The notes below the pieces were generated by a model, which saw nothing but the letters and a program-made list of their open reading frames with translations, searched no databases and had not been told where the DNA came from. DNA of 64,000 nt from Haliotis asinina (taxonomy: Eukaryota > Mollusca > Gastropoda > Lepetellida > Haliotidae): positions 20,538,001 through 20,602,000 of the forward strand of contig NC_090295.1 of the NCBI RefSeq assembly GCF_037392515.1, given 5' to 3'. The stretch's first letter is position 1, and each line of letters begins with the position of its first letter. The position numbers and the translations under genes are program-made. Shown here in pieces: positions 1 to 11,125 of the stretch.

Positions 1-83
1 ATTCTCACTGGAGACGCTCTTTTGTTTGTCAGTGTTCATGGATTTTCTTCTCACTACTTCACCAAGCTGAAACATCATGTCAG

Positions 84-920
84 GTTAGGTAAAATACTGT
101 TCCCCACAGAACTTTTTTTTTTTTATAGATCATGATGAGAATGAGGTTGAAAAGGTAAAAAATGCAAGTAAGGATGTTTTTTTTTGTGAAAATTATTTTA
201 ACATATGATTTGCTTTTCATATCATATTTTGTGAAAATAAGTGAATGCATAAATAGTATAATAAATAGTATTATAAATAGTATATGATGATAAATGATAT
301 ACACTGTCTAAAGAATGTGGAAATAATGTATCATTGATGGATTTCTGTGATAGAAACTACAGATTGATCAGCAAGTCGAGTTTCACAAGTCTGTTTCACA
401 AATGTTGAGGAAAAAACTCAAAATCTTTTGGTTTCCATGGGAACAGAATAGGAATCACCTGGGTAAGTAAGCCAGGTGTGCAGCGGAGCAAAGAGACTCG
501 CTCATGTGGAACTCAATCTTATCACGGCTGCATCATCAGACACGTTAACTGGCATCCCATATTTCCTCTGCCACAACATGTGGCCTACTATCTCTGTCGT
601 TGAGGAATTACACTGTGCTGTCTAAGCTTCAGCTGTGTCTGCCAGCGTGGAATTGTTTCTTTGTAAAATCACTGTAAGAACCATACTGTATTAATTGCAA
701 GTCTAAGGGAGATGGTGTATGAACACACTTCCTTTTCCGAGTTAAGGGCATGGAGAGGGTATGTCATGGTCCGTCATCCGTATTTAACGAGATCCCAGAT
801 TGTCACTGGTCGTGTTGTCTACTTGTGAACATCACCTCCTTTCATGGAGTCCTGATCACTCATTCTATAACATATGTTGCGATAAAGTGTCATTGTTTGC
901 CATTTGTTAGATGCTGTCAC
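84..920. other. gene-free stretch
   Basis: AT-rich sequence with poly-T tracts and short palindromic AT runs around 240-300. No open frame with acceptable splice signals was found. Bases 1-83 have one open frame running in from the left edge, but no convincing donor ends it, so no exon is called. Confidence 0.5.
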
Positions 921-956
921 AGGTCATTACAGGTCATCAGAGGTCATCGCGGGTCA
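921..956 (+). promoter_or_regulatory. tandem AGGTCA hexamers spaced by 4 (DR4-like)
   Basis: Four hexamers (AGGTCA three times, then GGGTCA) repeat with an exact 10-base period, giving three successive direct repeats with 4-base spacing. DR4 of this hexamer is the classical layout for thyroid-hormone and LXR-type nuclear receptors. Seen directly: the period and spacing. Inferred: receptor binding. A short chance minisatellite is the alternative. Confidence 0.35.
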
Positions 957-1046
957 TTGTAGCGTATCTGTGATCATCATGTTCTTTACTGAGAATTTGT
1001 CTCTTGTTCTTTGTATGTTATAAATGATAGTGTTCCACATTGTTAC

Positions 1047-1062
1047 AGGTCATTTCAGGTCA
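1047..1062 (+). promoter_or_regulatory. second AGGTCA DR4 pair
   Basis: Two AGGTCA hexamers again start 10 bases apart, about 90 bases beyond the first four-hexamer run. Recurrence of the same spacing in two clusters is the main reason to list them. Confidence 0.3.
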
Positions 1063-1108
1063 TTGCATTTTGTTGTCGTATATCAGTGGTCTTCATACAT
1101 GTACAGCA

Positions 1109-1274
1109 GGGCGATGGGCTAGCCTAGTGGTTAAGGCATTTGTTCATCATGCAGAAAGATGCAGGTTTGATTCCCCTCGTGGGTACAATGTGTAAGGCCC
1201 ATTGCAGGTGTCCTCCATCCATGATATAGCTGGAATATTGCTGGGTGCGGTGTAAAACTAAGCTCACTCACTCA
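1109..1274 (+). mobile_element. tRNA-headed SINE, family 1, near full length
   Basis: The head shows an A-box-like TAGCCTAGTGG and a B-box-like GGTTTGATTCC. The body carries the AAGGCCCATTGCAGGTGTCC block and the tail reads GGAATATTGCTGGGTGCGG, then GTAAAACTAAGCTCACTCACTCA. This head, body and tail order is the family signature used for the other copies. Confidence 0.9.
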
Positions 1275-1318
1275 ATTACAAAAACATTTTTGGCTTTAGT
1301 GACTTCTGTGTCGGTCCA

Positions 1319-1453
1319 GGGCCCTGTTTCACAAAGCTCTTTTAAGTTTTCTTGTAGCATTTGTTTCTCCAATGTTACAGTATAGGAGGTATGAATGCTA
1401 TGAGAAAAGTTAAGAGATCTTAGTCTTACGAGAGCTTTGTGAAACAGTGCCCA
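1319..1453. mobile_element. foldback element (MITE-like)
   Basis: The ends form a long inverted repeat: CCCTGTTTCACAAAGCTCT on the left is matched by its reverse complement, with one or two changes, on the right. Similarity resumes inward (AAGTTTTCTTGTAGCATT against the complement of AATGCTATGAGAAAAGTT). About 135 bases, no coding capacity. No clear target duplication was seen. Confidence 0.6.
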
Positions 1454-3330
1454 GGTGAGCTAGACGGTAACAGGATCAGCCGCCACATTCCCAGTCCCCA
1501 TTGTGTAATCAACACGATCTCCACAAGGTGTGTCTCCTTTACAATTACCGTGAAAAAATTACGGATTTTGCACGCTCTGATTGTGTCCAATGGATGTACC
1601 CAGTTGCTGGGGTCTGTGCACTCGGCCCTGTCGAGGTGTTTTACTGACAAGCCAAGCAGGTGAGCTTTTCCCTCCATTCATACTGTGTGGAATTTGATCC
1701 CATGATGGAAATCCTGTAATTTGAATTAATTTGGAAGCTTTTAAAATGTTGCGTGATTTATTAGTTAATTTTGTTCAAACATTAGCTTATTTGATTCGCT
1801 AATGGCCCCAACATAAAAGCATACCCAATTTTACGGCATTGGTTTCTTTCGTTGTTATGTGTGGAGTTTTATTTGAGATCATAGCTCACTTTGTGATGGT
1901 GTGTTAGGTGTTCAACCTCACCTTGTAAACAGATTGGCCAGTCATGCACAAGGCATACAACAGGCTGCAGTATAGAACATAATATGTCGTACAGACCCTG
2001 AGGCAAATATATCCAAGAAAGCCAATGCAAGTCTAGAAAAGTCTCAATTCCCTTAGCTTCAAAATGAAGAAAGTCTCAGGGCTCCATTTCATTATATTAT
2101 TATTCATTAACTGTGAAATCTTTTAGGTAAAATATGTTCATTTCAGAGACTGGTTGTTAGTCTATATAAAACATTACTCCAGCAAACTTGGATCACTTGT
2201 AAGAATTGTTGGATAATTCTGGAAGAGTGTGACAAGAACTGGTCGGCATGGAGTCAGTATTATTTGTCTGAGTGGGGTATTCATTCTTACCCCTTTTTAC
2301 CTCACCTTACCTCATGTGGAACAATGGTTTTCCATTATGATTGTGTTTGAGAACCTTTGCAACATAGTGAAATAAAACCATCTCTGTTATTAGCATTTGG
2401 AAACTTGATTACACAAAGAAATATAACAATCTCTGTCATTGTCTTCAAACCTTATATGCAATGCAAAACACACCCTTTCAGATTCTGATACCTATCAGTA
2501 TGGACTTATGGTAACAAATTATCAAAAATGCAAAGTCTGCTCATGAAATTGAAAAATCAGAGTTCAAACAATTCATAAATTGCTTATGATAAGCAGGGTC
2601 TGTCACAGACAGAACTCAATGTCTACTAATGAACCAGCCAATGAAAGTCTTCGTTACACAAGTGGTTGCCCACCTGCTCTGACTGAGACTACTTTCTAGG
2701 GTAGTAAACACGGGTAGAAAATATTGCACTTTTGATTTGTGATTGTATTCTTATCATACTGTTTATTTGTTTGTCTGTTATCAGCAATATATATTCTATA
2801 TCATGAATAAATGATGATTGTATTTTAATTATGTTGTTTTGTTTAGTTGCGTCTAAACTTTAAGAAATATATCAACACTTTGAAACAAAACTGAAAAAAC
2901 AAAACACTTTAAAAATATTTTCTTTCATCATGAATCAGAAAATGTTATCTGAATTCTATTTTTATTCCCTGAAAAAATAACACAAACAAAACAAAAAATT
3001 GTTAAAAAAAATGAAAACATATTCAATTCTTTATTGCATTTCTTATAATTAGTTATCTTTAAACATAAAAGTAATGGATTGTCTTAGTTTGCACATGAAT
3101 ATTGACATAGCAGTATTTAAATATATTCTCAGTGATAACATTTGATACAGTGACACACCCATCACCTATGACATGAAGTGTTCATGAGATCTGAAAATAA
3201 AGAATTGGTTGGATGTACAAACATCATTAACATATGTCTATTACATTCTGTGTCATCAGTGTCAGGTTTCCTATGATTCAGATATTGAAAAAGGTGATGA
3301 TGGAGAATATTGTTTCTGCTGTTTGTATGT
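1454..3330. other. gene-free stretch
   Basis: AT-rich, with many homopolymer A and T tracts at 2860-3010. Apart from the dispersed repeat at 1985-2095 nothing recognisable is present. Confidence 0.5.
1985..2095 (-). repeat. dispersed repeat, inverted relative to 17115-17220
   Basis: The reverse complement of this stretch matches 17115-17220 over about 105 bases, including a shared ATGAAATGG block, CCCTGAGACTTTCTTCATTTT and TTCTTGGATATATT. It is therefore a dispersed, non-coding repeat of unknown class. Confidence 0.6.
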
Positions 3331-3332
3331 GT

Positions 3333-3484
3333 CCAGGGTGATGAGGCACTAGTCACAAAGGAGACCCGGGTTTGATTCCTCACCTGAGTTCAACGTGTGA
3401 AGCCCATTTCTGGTGTCCCCCCATTGTGATATTGCTGGAATATTCCTCAAAAACTAAAAGCATAAAACTAAATTCACTCATGCA
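3333..3484 (+). mobile_element. SINE family 1, decayed head
   Basis: The B-box-like GGTTTGATTCC, GTGAAGCCCATTTCTGGTGT and GATATTGCTGGAATATT blocks are intact. The head is eroded and the tail drifts into a CATG-rich run. Confidence 0.8.
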
Positions 3485-3961
3485 TGCATATGTGCGTGCA
3501 TGCACTCAATATAACCAACCCACCCAAATACCCAACCCAAATAACCCACCCACCCATTAAGTAACATAGGTCAGGGTAAAGTGTAGCACTAGGATTCCGG
3601 AATATGGCAGCAACATTTTAAAAAATTAGTATCAATATCAATATGGTTTTCAAAACAAATAGACAGATGGAATATGCTTCATGCATTGAACGTATTCAGG
3701 AATCAAACCCAGAATTTCAGCTTGGCAAGCTGTTTCTTGGTCTCTACCTTTAAACCCATACAGAAATATCTATGTATTGTTGTTCAGCTGAGCGAGGTCT
3801 TTGCAAGGCTAAATTAAAATAACTTGCTGTGTATGTGAAATTGAGTCTATGTTTTACTTATTGAAGGAACTAATCTGAATCTAACTTCATATTACTAAAT
3901 GGCAATTTTTTTTGTATAATTCAGACTCGCCCACTGATAACTACTTCATATTTGATTCCAG

Positions 3962-4062
3962 ATTTAAAGCCTCCTCTGTATGAAGACACAAACCGCCATA
4001 TTGACACTGAACAAACCTGTCTCTTTCTGATGTGCCCATGTTGTCTTGACCCTCACACAAAG
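3962..4062 (+). CDS. isolated candidate exon, unplaced
   Basis: A 101-base segment is bounded by a good acceptor (TTTGATTCCAG) and a near-perfect donor (CAAAG|GTAAGT). One frame is open through the whole segment (33 codons after two leading bases, so phase 2 in and phase 0 out), giving a Cys-rich end with CLFLMCPCC. The other two frames have stops. I do not recognise the peptide and cannot connect it to another exon. It could be a coding exon of a gene running off the left edge, a 5' untranslated exon of the Pax gene 22 kb downstream, or chance. Confidence 0.3.
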
Positions 4063-4284
4063 GTAAGTCATGACTTCCCTTGGTCTAATAGTCTAATAAT
4101 CAAACATGGAGGCTTCTAATGCAGTATTTACGCTTGAACAAGCAAAGCTTTAGGAGCCAATTTTTCAAGGAGCCTAGTGAAAACTGGGAAAAAATGCCAG
4201 TCAAAATCTGCTGTCTGTTTACATAAAAAATGCTCCAGCCACAAACTGTATGATTGGCCTAGATCCTGTTTGATGTACTGAGAC

Positions 4285-4606
4285 CAAGAGTCAAGACCTG
4301 TATGATGGCCCTAGTGTGATGGCCAAGACCTGTATGATGGCCCAAGTGTGATGGCAAGATCTGTATGGTGGCCCAAGTGTGATGGCCAAGATCTGTATGA
4401 TGGTCCAAGTGTGATGGCCAAGACCTGTATGATGGCCCAAGTGTGATGGCCAAGACCTGTATGATGGCCCTAGTGTGATGGCCAAGACCTTTATGATGGT
4501 CCAAGTATGGGCCAAGACCTTGTTAGCTGGCCTAAGCATCACGGGCCAAGACTTGTATCTAGCCCAAGTGTGACGGGCCAAGACCCTGTATAATGGCCCA
4601 AGACAA
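4285..4606. repeat. 31-base minisatellite, about 10 copies
   Basis: The unit reads roughly GATGGCCAAGACCTGTAT plus GATGGCCCAAGTGT. The central copies are nearly identical and the right-hand copies decay (GGGCCAAGACTTGTATC). Long open frames on the minus strand (repeated His, Trp and Leu) are by-products of the repeat, not genes. Confidence 0.85.
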
Positions 4607-4609
4607 AGT

Positions 4610-5297
4610 TGTTTGTTAATACCAGCTTTACCCAGTATGGGGATCTTGATGATTTATATATTTAACAATTGTTAACAAAAATTGTTACATACACAACTTA
4701 GACCTATGTCTCAATATAGCAAGCTATTTTGAAGGTCCATTTTACCTTCTCCTTCAAATATATTGCCAGAGGAATACTAAAAGCAGGGAAAACCCATACT
4801 CCTTCACTCATATATATTCAAGAGAGTGTTTGGTTTATTTTCAATTTTCTGTAACTATTTACAAGAGGTTGATAGGAATTCAAGTACCTTACCAACTCAC
4901 AATCACCAACTGATTTTCATTTGAAATACCTGTTGTCAAAGTACAGACCTCTAAAACATAGTAAATACAGTCCATGTAATGATGTATGTTTAGACAAAAT
5001 GATATGAATATCAAGGGGGTGGGTGAGCAAGTCTTATGAGTAACAAAATACTGATCTTACAAAAAAAGGTTTCAACATTGCTTTAGCATTTGGAACACTT
5101 TATACTTAATCAAACTGGAATATGGATACTTTTCAAGATGGTTCAGTATTGTTATGATTATGATTGTCTCTTATCTGAAGTTTGTGCTTCAATAAAGCTC
5201 AGTAAAAATGTCTTTAAGCAAGTTACAAAATATCACAGACTAATTTGATGTTGTAAATCAATACTGTATTTGAAACACTCTGTTACTTTCTGTGTTG
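4610..5297. other. gene-free stretch
   Basis: AT-rich unique-looking DNA between the minisatellite and a SINE pair. No supported exon or RNA gene. Confidence 0.5.
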
Positions 5298-5442
5298 TAG
5301 TGGTTAGAGTGTTAGCTTGCCACACTGATGACCTAGGTTCGATTCCCCACATGGGCACAATCTATGAAGCCTATTACTGGTGTCCCTGCCACGGTATCGC
5401 TGGAATATTGCTGACGGTGGCAGAAAACTGAACTCACTCACT
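5298..5442 (+). mobile_element. SINE family 1, 5'-truncated
   Basis: Starts inside the A-box (TAGTGGTTAGAG). B-box GGTTCGATTCC, the GGTGTCCCTGCC block, and tail GGAATATTGCTGACGG followed by AAACTGAACTCACTCACT are present. Confidence 0.85.
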
Positions 5443-5526
5443 TGTTGTTTTACTTATCCCTGTTGTTTTCTGTTCATGCTGTCAAAAAAGCTCAAAATGA
5501 CTTGTTAGTTATTTATTCGTATTAGC

Positions 5527-5687
5527 AGGATGATGGGGTAGCCTATTGCTTAATATGTTTGCTGGTAACACTGAGGACTCAGGTTTGATTCCCACATGGG
5601 TACATTCTGGTGATATTGCTGGAATATTGATAAAGTCGGTGTAAAGCCATACTCACTCACTCACTCACTCACTCACTCACTCACTCA
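5527..5687 (+). mobile_element. SINE family 1 with expanded (CTCA)n tail
   Basis: Head GATGGGGTAGCCTATTGC and B-box GGTTTGATTCC are present, the middle block is deleted, and the tail runs into nine CTCA-type units (5651-5687). This shows the microsatellite growing from the SINE 3' end. Confidence 0.85.
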
Positions 5688-5689
5688 AA

Positions 5690-7135
5690 CACACTCACTG
5701 TTCTTGTTAGCATTTTATTAATTAGATATAAAACAAAAAATTATGAGTAAATCTTTTTACATGGCAGTACTGTTGGATGTGAAATTGACACAAAGTCCAT
5801 TTACAGGGGCTTGAAAAAGATTGGAATTCAGACATTTAATCCTTAATTTGTTTTAGTCTTCAAATGCCCAAATTGCCAGTGATTTGCTCTGAAAAGGCGC
5901 TATTGATAGCAAAACTTGTCAAGTTATGATTTCACAGGAAACTTAGACATTTTGAAAATACCTTGCAATGACAGTGCAGTGGATGTTAATTATTCTCCTT
6001 AATAAAGTCAAACTTTCCCAGTGTAACAATGTAGTTATTTACTTGTGATAGTCAGTCCTTGTTTGACCGACCTTGTTTGCTCCAACTACTGTGTTATATA
6101 TGTTTCTGTAATTCCTTAAAATTGTTGTTAAGCCCTTATAAGGCCTGAAATGTGATGGCTGACTATCTCTGCGAATCCTCATTTACCAGAGGCTGCTTAA
6201 CGACGAATCATGAAGCAAAACCCTTACAAGGCCCCACATACTCAAACAAGGCCTCAGACAGAACTGATCACTGCATTATGCCAGTTCCACTGAACTGGGT
6301 TCCGTTCCGCTCTTCGAACACATTTCCACGACAGCGGAACCTGTGTGCCCGCCACTATTTCCTGTAAGCTCTTGGATGGAGTAGTTCCATTTGTTCCTGT
6401 ATTTGTTGTCTTGCTAATTAGTGGCTAAAGGTGAACACGTGGGATTAAGAACAGGAAAATTGATTTTTATGGTGAACAATATGATCTGGTATGTGCTGAT
6501 AGCTGTTGTTAGTGAAAGTTGCCTGCAAATTCCTTCACAGAATAAAAGGACAGTTTCTCTTTGTCACCTCGGGGATAATGTTTCTTCAAGTCCTCTAATT
6601 TTCAAAATTCAAGTACTTATTCATTTCCTACTTATTTTGGAACATTTTAATTTTAATGTAAATACTTTTGAATGAATGTTATTAAAAAATGTACTGTATG
6701 TGTCAAAGTTTGTTTTGCTTCAGTATTGGTACAGTATTGGAGACCTGGTGCATTATGTCACTTTGTTGATTTTCAATGTAATTATTTCGACTAAATTTAA
6801 AAAATAAGAGTTCAAATATTCATGAATGAAAATCATAAAAATGATATTTTGGTAAGTTTGAAATTGGTGTGGAATGAAATTTTCATTATGAAATATTTAT
6901 GTATATAATTAACGAAGTAACATGTTTTCTTTTTGTAAGCAAGCAAGATTTATAGTCCTGCCATGTTGTGTTGACACGTTGTTTGAATGCCTGTAAAATA
7001 CCTGTTCCATATATTGCAAGAAAAAGAGCTTGACAATGCTCCAGCTGATGAGGTATCTTTCATGTTTGATGGCTTACGATGAGTTCTGTATGAAGCTGGG
7101 CGACTATGAAAGCCATATACTGTTTCCAATGCTAC
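5690..7135. other. gene-free stretch
   Basis: AT-rich. A 70-codon open frame at 6152 has no splice support or recognisable motif. I see no gene. Confidence 0.5.
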
Positions 7136-7139
7136 GACA

Positions 7140-7320
7140 GGGGCGATGTGATAGCTCAGTGGTTAATGCATTCATCCATCATGCTGATGGCCCAGGTTCG
7201 ATTCCCCTCATGGACAGAACATGTCTGGTGTCTCCTGCTGTGTTATTGCTGATTGCTTTGTTGTGAATAGCTGCAAAATTGCTGATACAGAATAAAGCAA
7301 TACTTCACTCTCTCATTCAT
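7140..7320 (+). mobile_element. SINE family 1, diverged
   Basis: Head GGGGCGATGTGATAGCTCAGTGG and B-box GGTTCGATTCC are clear. The 3' half is rearranged, with two partial copies of the TTGCTGATTGCT tail. Confidence 0.75.
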
Positions 7321-7348
7321 GCTCGTATTGAAAAGTATGAGAAAATCA

Positions 7349-7565
7349 GGGTGGTAAAAACATTCATTCCTCATGCCAAAGACCAGGTTCAACTCCTCAT
7401 AGGAGTACAACATGTGATGCCCATTTCTGGTGTCTCCTTTGCTATTGCTGGAATATTGCAAAAAGCAGCATAAAACTTCACTCACTCACTCACTCACCAG
7501 GGTTTGATTCCCCACATGAAGGAATGAGTGAAGCCTGTTGTAGTGTAAAATCATGCTGACTCACT
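7349..7565 (+). mobile_element. SINE family 1 plus abutting fragment
   Basis: A copy with decayed head, GATGCCCATTTCTGGTGTC, TGCTGGAATATTGC and (CTCA)n is followed directly by a second internal fragment (GGTTTGATTCCCCACATG to ACTCACT). Confidence 0.75.
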
Positions 7566-7569
7566 GTTG

Positions 7570-8380
7570 TACAAGGATATAGTATGTAATCAAGGATTTG
7601 GAGTGTACAGGCAATAGATAGTTAAATTTCTAAATAAGAAATCAAGTATTGTACAAAAACAAACATGTTGAACATGGTATGAAAATTGTGCATTAGTATA
7701 TTGTATATTTCCATAATTCATTTTTAGAATTTCAAGTTATGCTTAAAGTATATGATAGTATTGATATGCAAAATAACGATATCTGAAATAATATGTATAT
7801 TGGGTTCAGTATGATTTCATTTTGTTTATAGAGTCTGTCATTAAAAGAGTGGTAAATATTTTTTAAATGTGGTTTTGACAATCCGACAAATCTTTCTTAT
7901 TTATGAAGAAAGTTATAAGTGAAATAGTTAGATTACCTCTTTATGTATTGTAGTCAAGCTTTCTATCATAAGTTTTCATGACTTCTTCCTGGATTTTCAA
8001 TGAACTTCCCCCTTTACCCCCTTTATTTCTTGTTTACATGTACTTGAAATGGAATAATAGTTAAAAATTGTATTTTACAAAGTGCTTATTTATCCAATTG
8101 GAATTTATGAGAAGAAGTGCTATGGGGTCTAACTTGAGAAATAAAGTTATTTTTGAAAACAAAGTTTATCAAAGGAGAATGGAATGGAACAGATGGTATG
8201 CTGTCAAGGTCACTGAGAAATGTGTTTGAAAGTACTGAATGAATTTATCAGATTAAACGTGATAGAACAAGCAAGAATTTGGCCATGCTCTCCTACCTAC
8301 CAAAGTGTTGAACAAGGTGTTAGAAGGCTTTTCCCTGATTGTCTTGTTTGTGGAATTAATGTGTTTTTTAGGGGAGAGTA
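7570..8380. other. gene-free stretch
   Basis: AT-rich unique DNA with no recognisable feature. Confidence 0.5.
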
Positions 8381-8384
8381 ATTA

Positions 8385-9720
8385 TGAAAATTGTGGGCAC
8401 TGGGAAAAATCTTGTCTCAGAGTCCATCTTGCGTGCCGTTGGGTAGCGGAGACTTATTATGCGCGTGACTCGAGCAAGGCAATGTCAGTCGTTGTAGAAG
8501 GGCTGGCGGGCAATATCAGTATTTTATGTGCGATTGATTCTCCCATTACGGTGTGCAGTGGCCCGTTTCTTCACATGTCAGCCGGCCACAATTGACTAAT
8601 TCATCTCGCAGAAATTGCAGCCCAAATCCACCACGAGGTTGCGGAAACCAAGGTTCGCTAAATTGCACCGTGGTTCAGCCTTGAGCTTATCTATCTTGAA
8701 AAGGTCTCCCGAGCATGCATCGTTTGCATCCTCCTTAGAATTTATAGAAAGGGTCTGGGAGCCTTTCATGACATGATTGCAGATTTGTCACGATCGGACT
8801 GCTGCTTCACCTAGTAGCTGCAGTTGTTTTTCCTCCATGACGAAAAAGGATAGAGGTATTTCATGCTTGTCTGCAGGCACTGGGCTAGCGTTAATTATCT
8901 GACGAGAATTTATGGAACCTGCGTGGTTGGCTGAAAGCCGTGCTAGACGACAATGCGTCCATGGAATTGCATCTGCAGGGAATCTATAGAATTTTACTTC
9001 GCAGATGAATTGTCACAGTCCGTTTTTAAGCAATAAAGAATGATGAAAAAAAATAGAGAGAAACGGTATTCTAGACGGTTGCATGGGGTTGGTCATGATA
9101 TTGAAAAGATCGCGAAAACACTAATGACGCAGCAGAGATTCGCATAATAGCCTGGTGTTTCCAAGCCGCTGGTTTTTCACGCCTGGCCGCTTCTGAAATG
9201 CCTCCTGCTTATTTCGCACAACAGCTCATGCGGAACATGATGCCATTCGGTAACACTCTTATTTTAGTCCCGGCTAGCTCAGTCCCTGAGCTGAGATAGA
9301 GAGACGAGTTGTATTCACAAATACTCTTGTCAAGCCAAAGAGGCAACCTACAGATACCATTGGAGAAAATAAGTGGAGAATTTGTGGTGTACCATTTAGA
9401 CTGAGTGGAGATTGTGGCTCACTGACATACAGGAATTTGATAGAGAACAGCAGACGATTGTTTTTTCACTGATAGCCTGCTTTCGTCTGTGTCAAGGAAA
9501 TTAGAACAGTAAAATCCAGACTACGTTGCAATGTCAGCTGGAAGGTAGCTGATCTGGACCTTGCACCGATTATTTCTGTGAAGCGGAACACAGGTCAAGT
9601 GAGATAGTAAGGTAGGCTGTTCCACTATGTAAACAATCCTCTCTCCACCCTCTCTCAGCCAGCTGCCAGGAAGCTGCCTCACCCAGAGTTAACTCCCTTG
9701 GTGGTTGTCGTCTGCTTGGC
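8385..9720. other. GC- and CpG-richer block of unknown role
   Basis: Composition changes sharply from the AT-rich surroundings, with many CpG-containing words (GCGCGTGACTCGAGC, CACGAGGTTGCGG, ACGATCGGACTGC) and no SINE. An overlapping 96-codon frame (8305-8595) lacks motifs. It could be a CpG-richer promoter or 5' exon, or a conserved enhancer of the downstream Pax gene. Role not established. Confidence 0.3.
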
Positions 9721-10015
9721 AATTTCAGTGAATTTATTGTACTGGTGTTGAGGGAGAGTGGTGTAAGTGAATCAGTTTAAGGGAACATTTTGGATTGTAA
9801 GAATTAATTAAAAAAGTTATGATTCATTTCAGCCCATGCCATGTTTGAGCTGTTGTTCTTATTTCGATTTTGTTGTCTTGTATAGATAGAGAAATATATC
9901 CAAAAAGAAGTGACAGCTTGGGACAGATTTTATTTTAAGAATTGTAAGCAGTTGAAATTGAATTCTCCATAATTGAAATGTAGGTGACATGAAGGGAAAT
10001 GAATCTGAAAAGTCA

Positions 10016-10181
10016 GGGGCAGTGGGGTAGCCTAGTGGTTAATGTGTTCGCTTGTGACACTGAGGGCCCAGGTTTGATTCCCAACATGAGTGCAATGTGT
10101 GAAGCCCATTTCTGGTGTCTCCCTGCCATAATATTGTTGAAATATTGCTGAAAAATGGTGTAAAACCCAACTCACTCACTG
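10016..10181 (+). mobile_element. SINE family 1, near full length
   Basis: GGGGCAGTGGGGTAGCCTAG head, GGTTTGATTCCC B-box, GTGAAGCCCATTTCTGGTGT body and the AAAACCCAACTCACTCACT tail are all present. Confidence 0.9.
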
Positions 10182-10950
10182 AAAAATAATCAGAAATGTC
10201 AAATTCTGTGTACAGAAATACAATTCATGATTGATGTATTCTGGTTAAATGAAAAAACTGACAGCTGGCAGTTATGTTATGGCACAGATAAATTCTGAAT
10301 CTCATCGAAGTGAAGTATTTTGAAATTTCTTGTGACTGGTGTGTTAATATATCTGGAGGTGGGCAGGGTCATATTTCTTGTTCCCCTCCCGTCCTCATCC
10401 TCCTCCTAAACTTGGAACAGGATGTGTTTATCCAGTGTGCAGGAGCATTGTAGTGTGAGCAGTTATCCCATGCACTGCCTACATGTTAAACATCGTGTCA
10501 CCCTGCCTCTAGCATGCTTGAATCAGTGCATGACAGCAGTCATTGTATTTTAATCTTTAGTGTATCGTTTAACATTTAAACAGAACAGGATAGTGCTGTT
10601 GGAGGTGCAGGTTATGCCTTGGTTAATTTGTAAAGAATGTTTTGGTTCGATGGGTGGGGGTGAGAGAAGAGTAGGAGGGGGTGCAGGGTTGGGAGGTAGA
10701 CAGGATTTCGCTGAGAGGAAGGCAGACATTGTGGTCCAATGGTTTGCTCAAGACAAGGAAGCAGTGATTAAGGATCTGCTACAAGGAAGTTTATAGTTAT
10801 ATTTCTTAACTGGCTGTTTCAATGTGGACTATCCTCAAGTCACTTAAATGAATATATTTCTCAAATGGTTTTTGAAATTGTCCTTTAAGAAGTAATAGAG
10901 AAGTATGCAGGAATCTCATTTTCTTAAATTTAGCTAATCCATGCTTGACA
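10182..10950. other. gene-free stretch
   Basis: Unique DNA with a purine-rich run at 10650-10700 (G-rich, several GGGGGTG). A 78-codon frame at 10560 spans that run and is judged spurious. Confidence 0.5.
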
Positions 10951-11125
10951 GATGCTCACTCACTCACTTACTGTCACTCACTCACTCACTCACTCACTCT
11001 CACTCAGCCACTCTCACTCACTCATTCACATTTTTTAAACTGTGCAAATCCATGCTTGACAGATGCTCACTCACTCACTCACTCACTCACTCTCATTCAG
11101 CCGGTCTCACTCACTCACTCACATG
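10935..11125. repeat. duplicated (CTCA)n block
   Basis: Two copies of a unit that begins AATCCATGCTTGACAGATG and runs into (CTCA)n stand about 110 bases apart (10936 and 11048). The encoded Ser-Leu-Thr-His repeats are artefacts of the tetranucleotide. Confidence 0.85.

Noticed and set aside
1-83. Open frame from the left edge that looks weakly coding
   Set aside because: Only about 28 codons before weak donor-like sites; no family is recognised and the upstream part is outside the window.
1109-1180. tRNA genes at SINE heads throughout the window
   Set aside because: The A- and B-box-like words belong to SINE heads; no copy forms a complete cloverleaf and all continue into the SINE body.
4259-4581. 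Overlapping 81- and 96-residue minus-strand frames
   Set aside because: Repetitive His-Thr-Trp-Ala peptides produced by the 31-base minisatellite.
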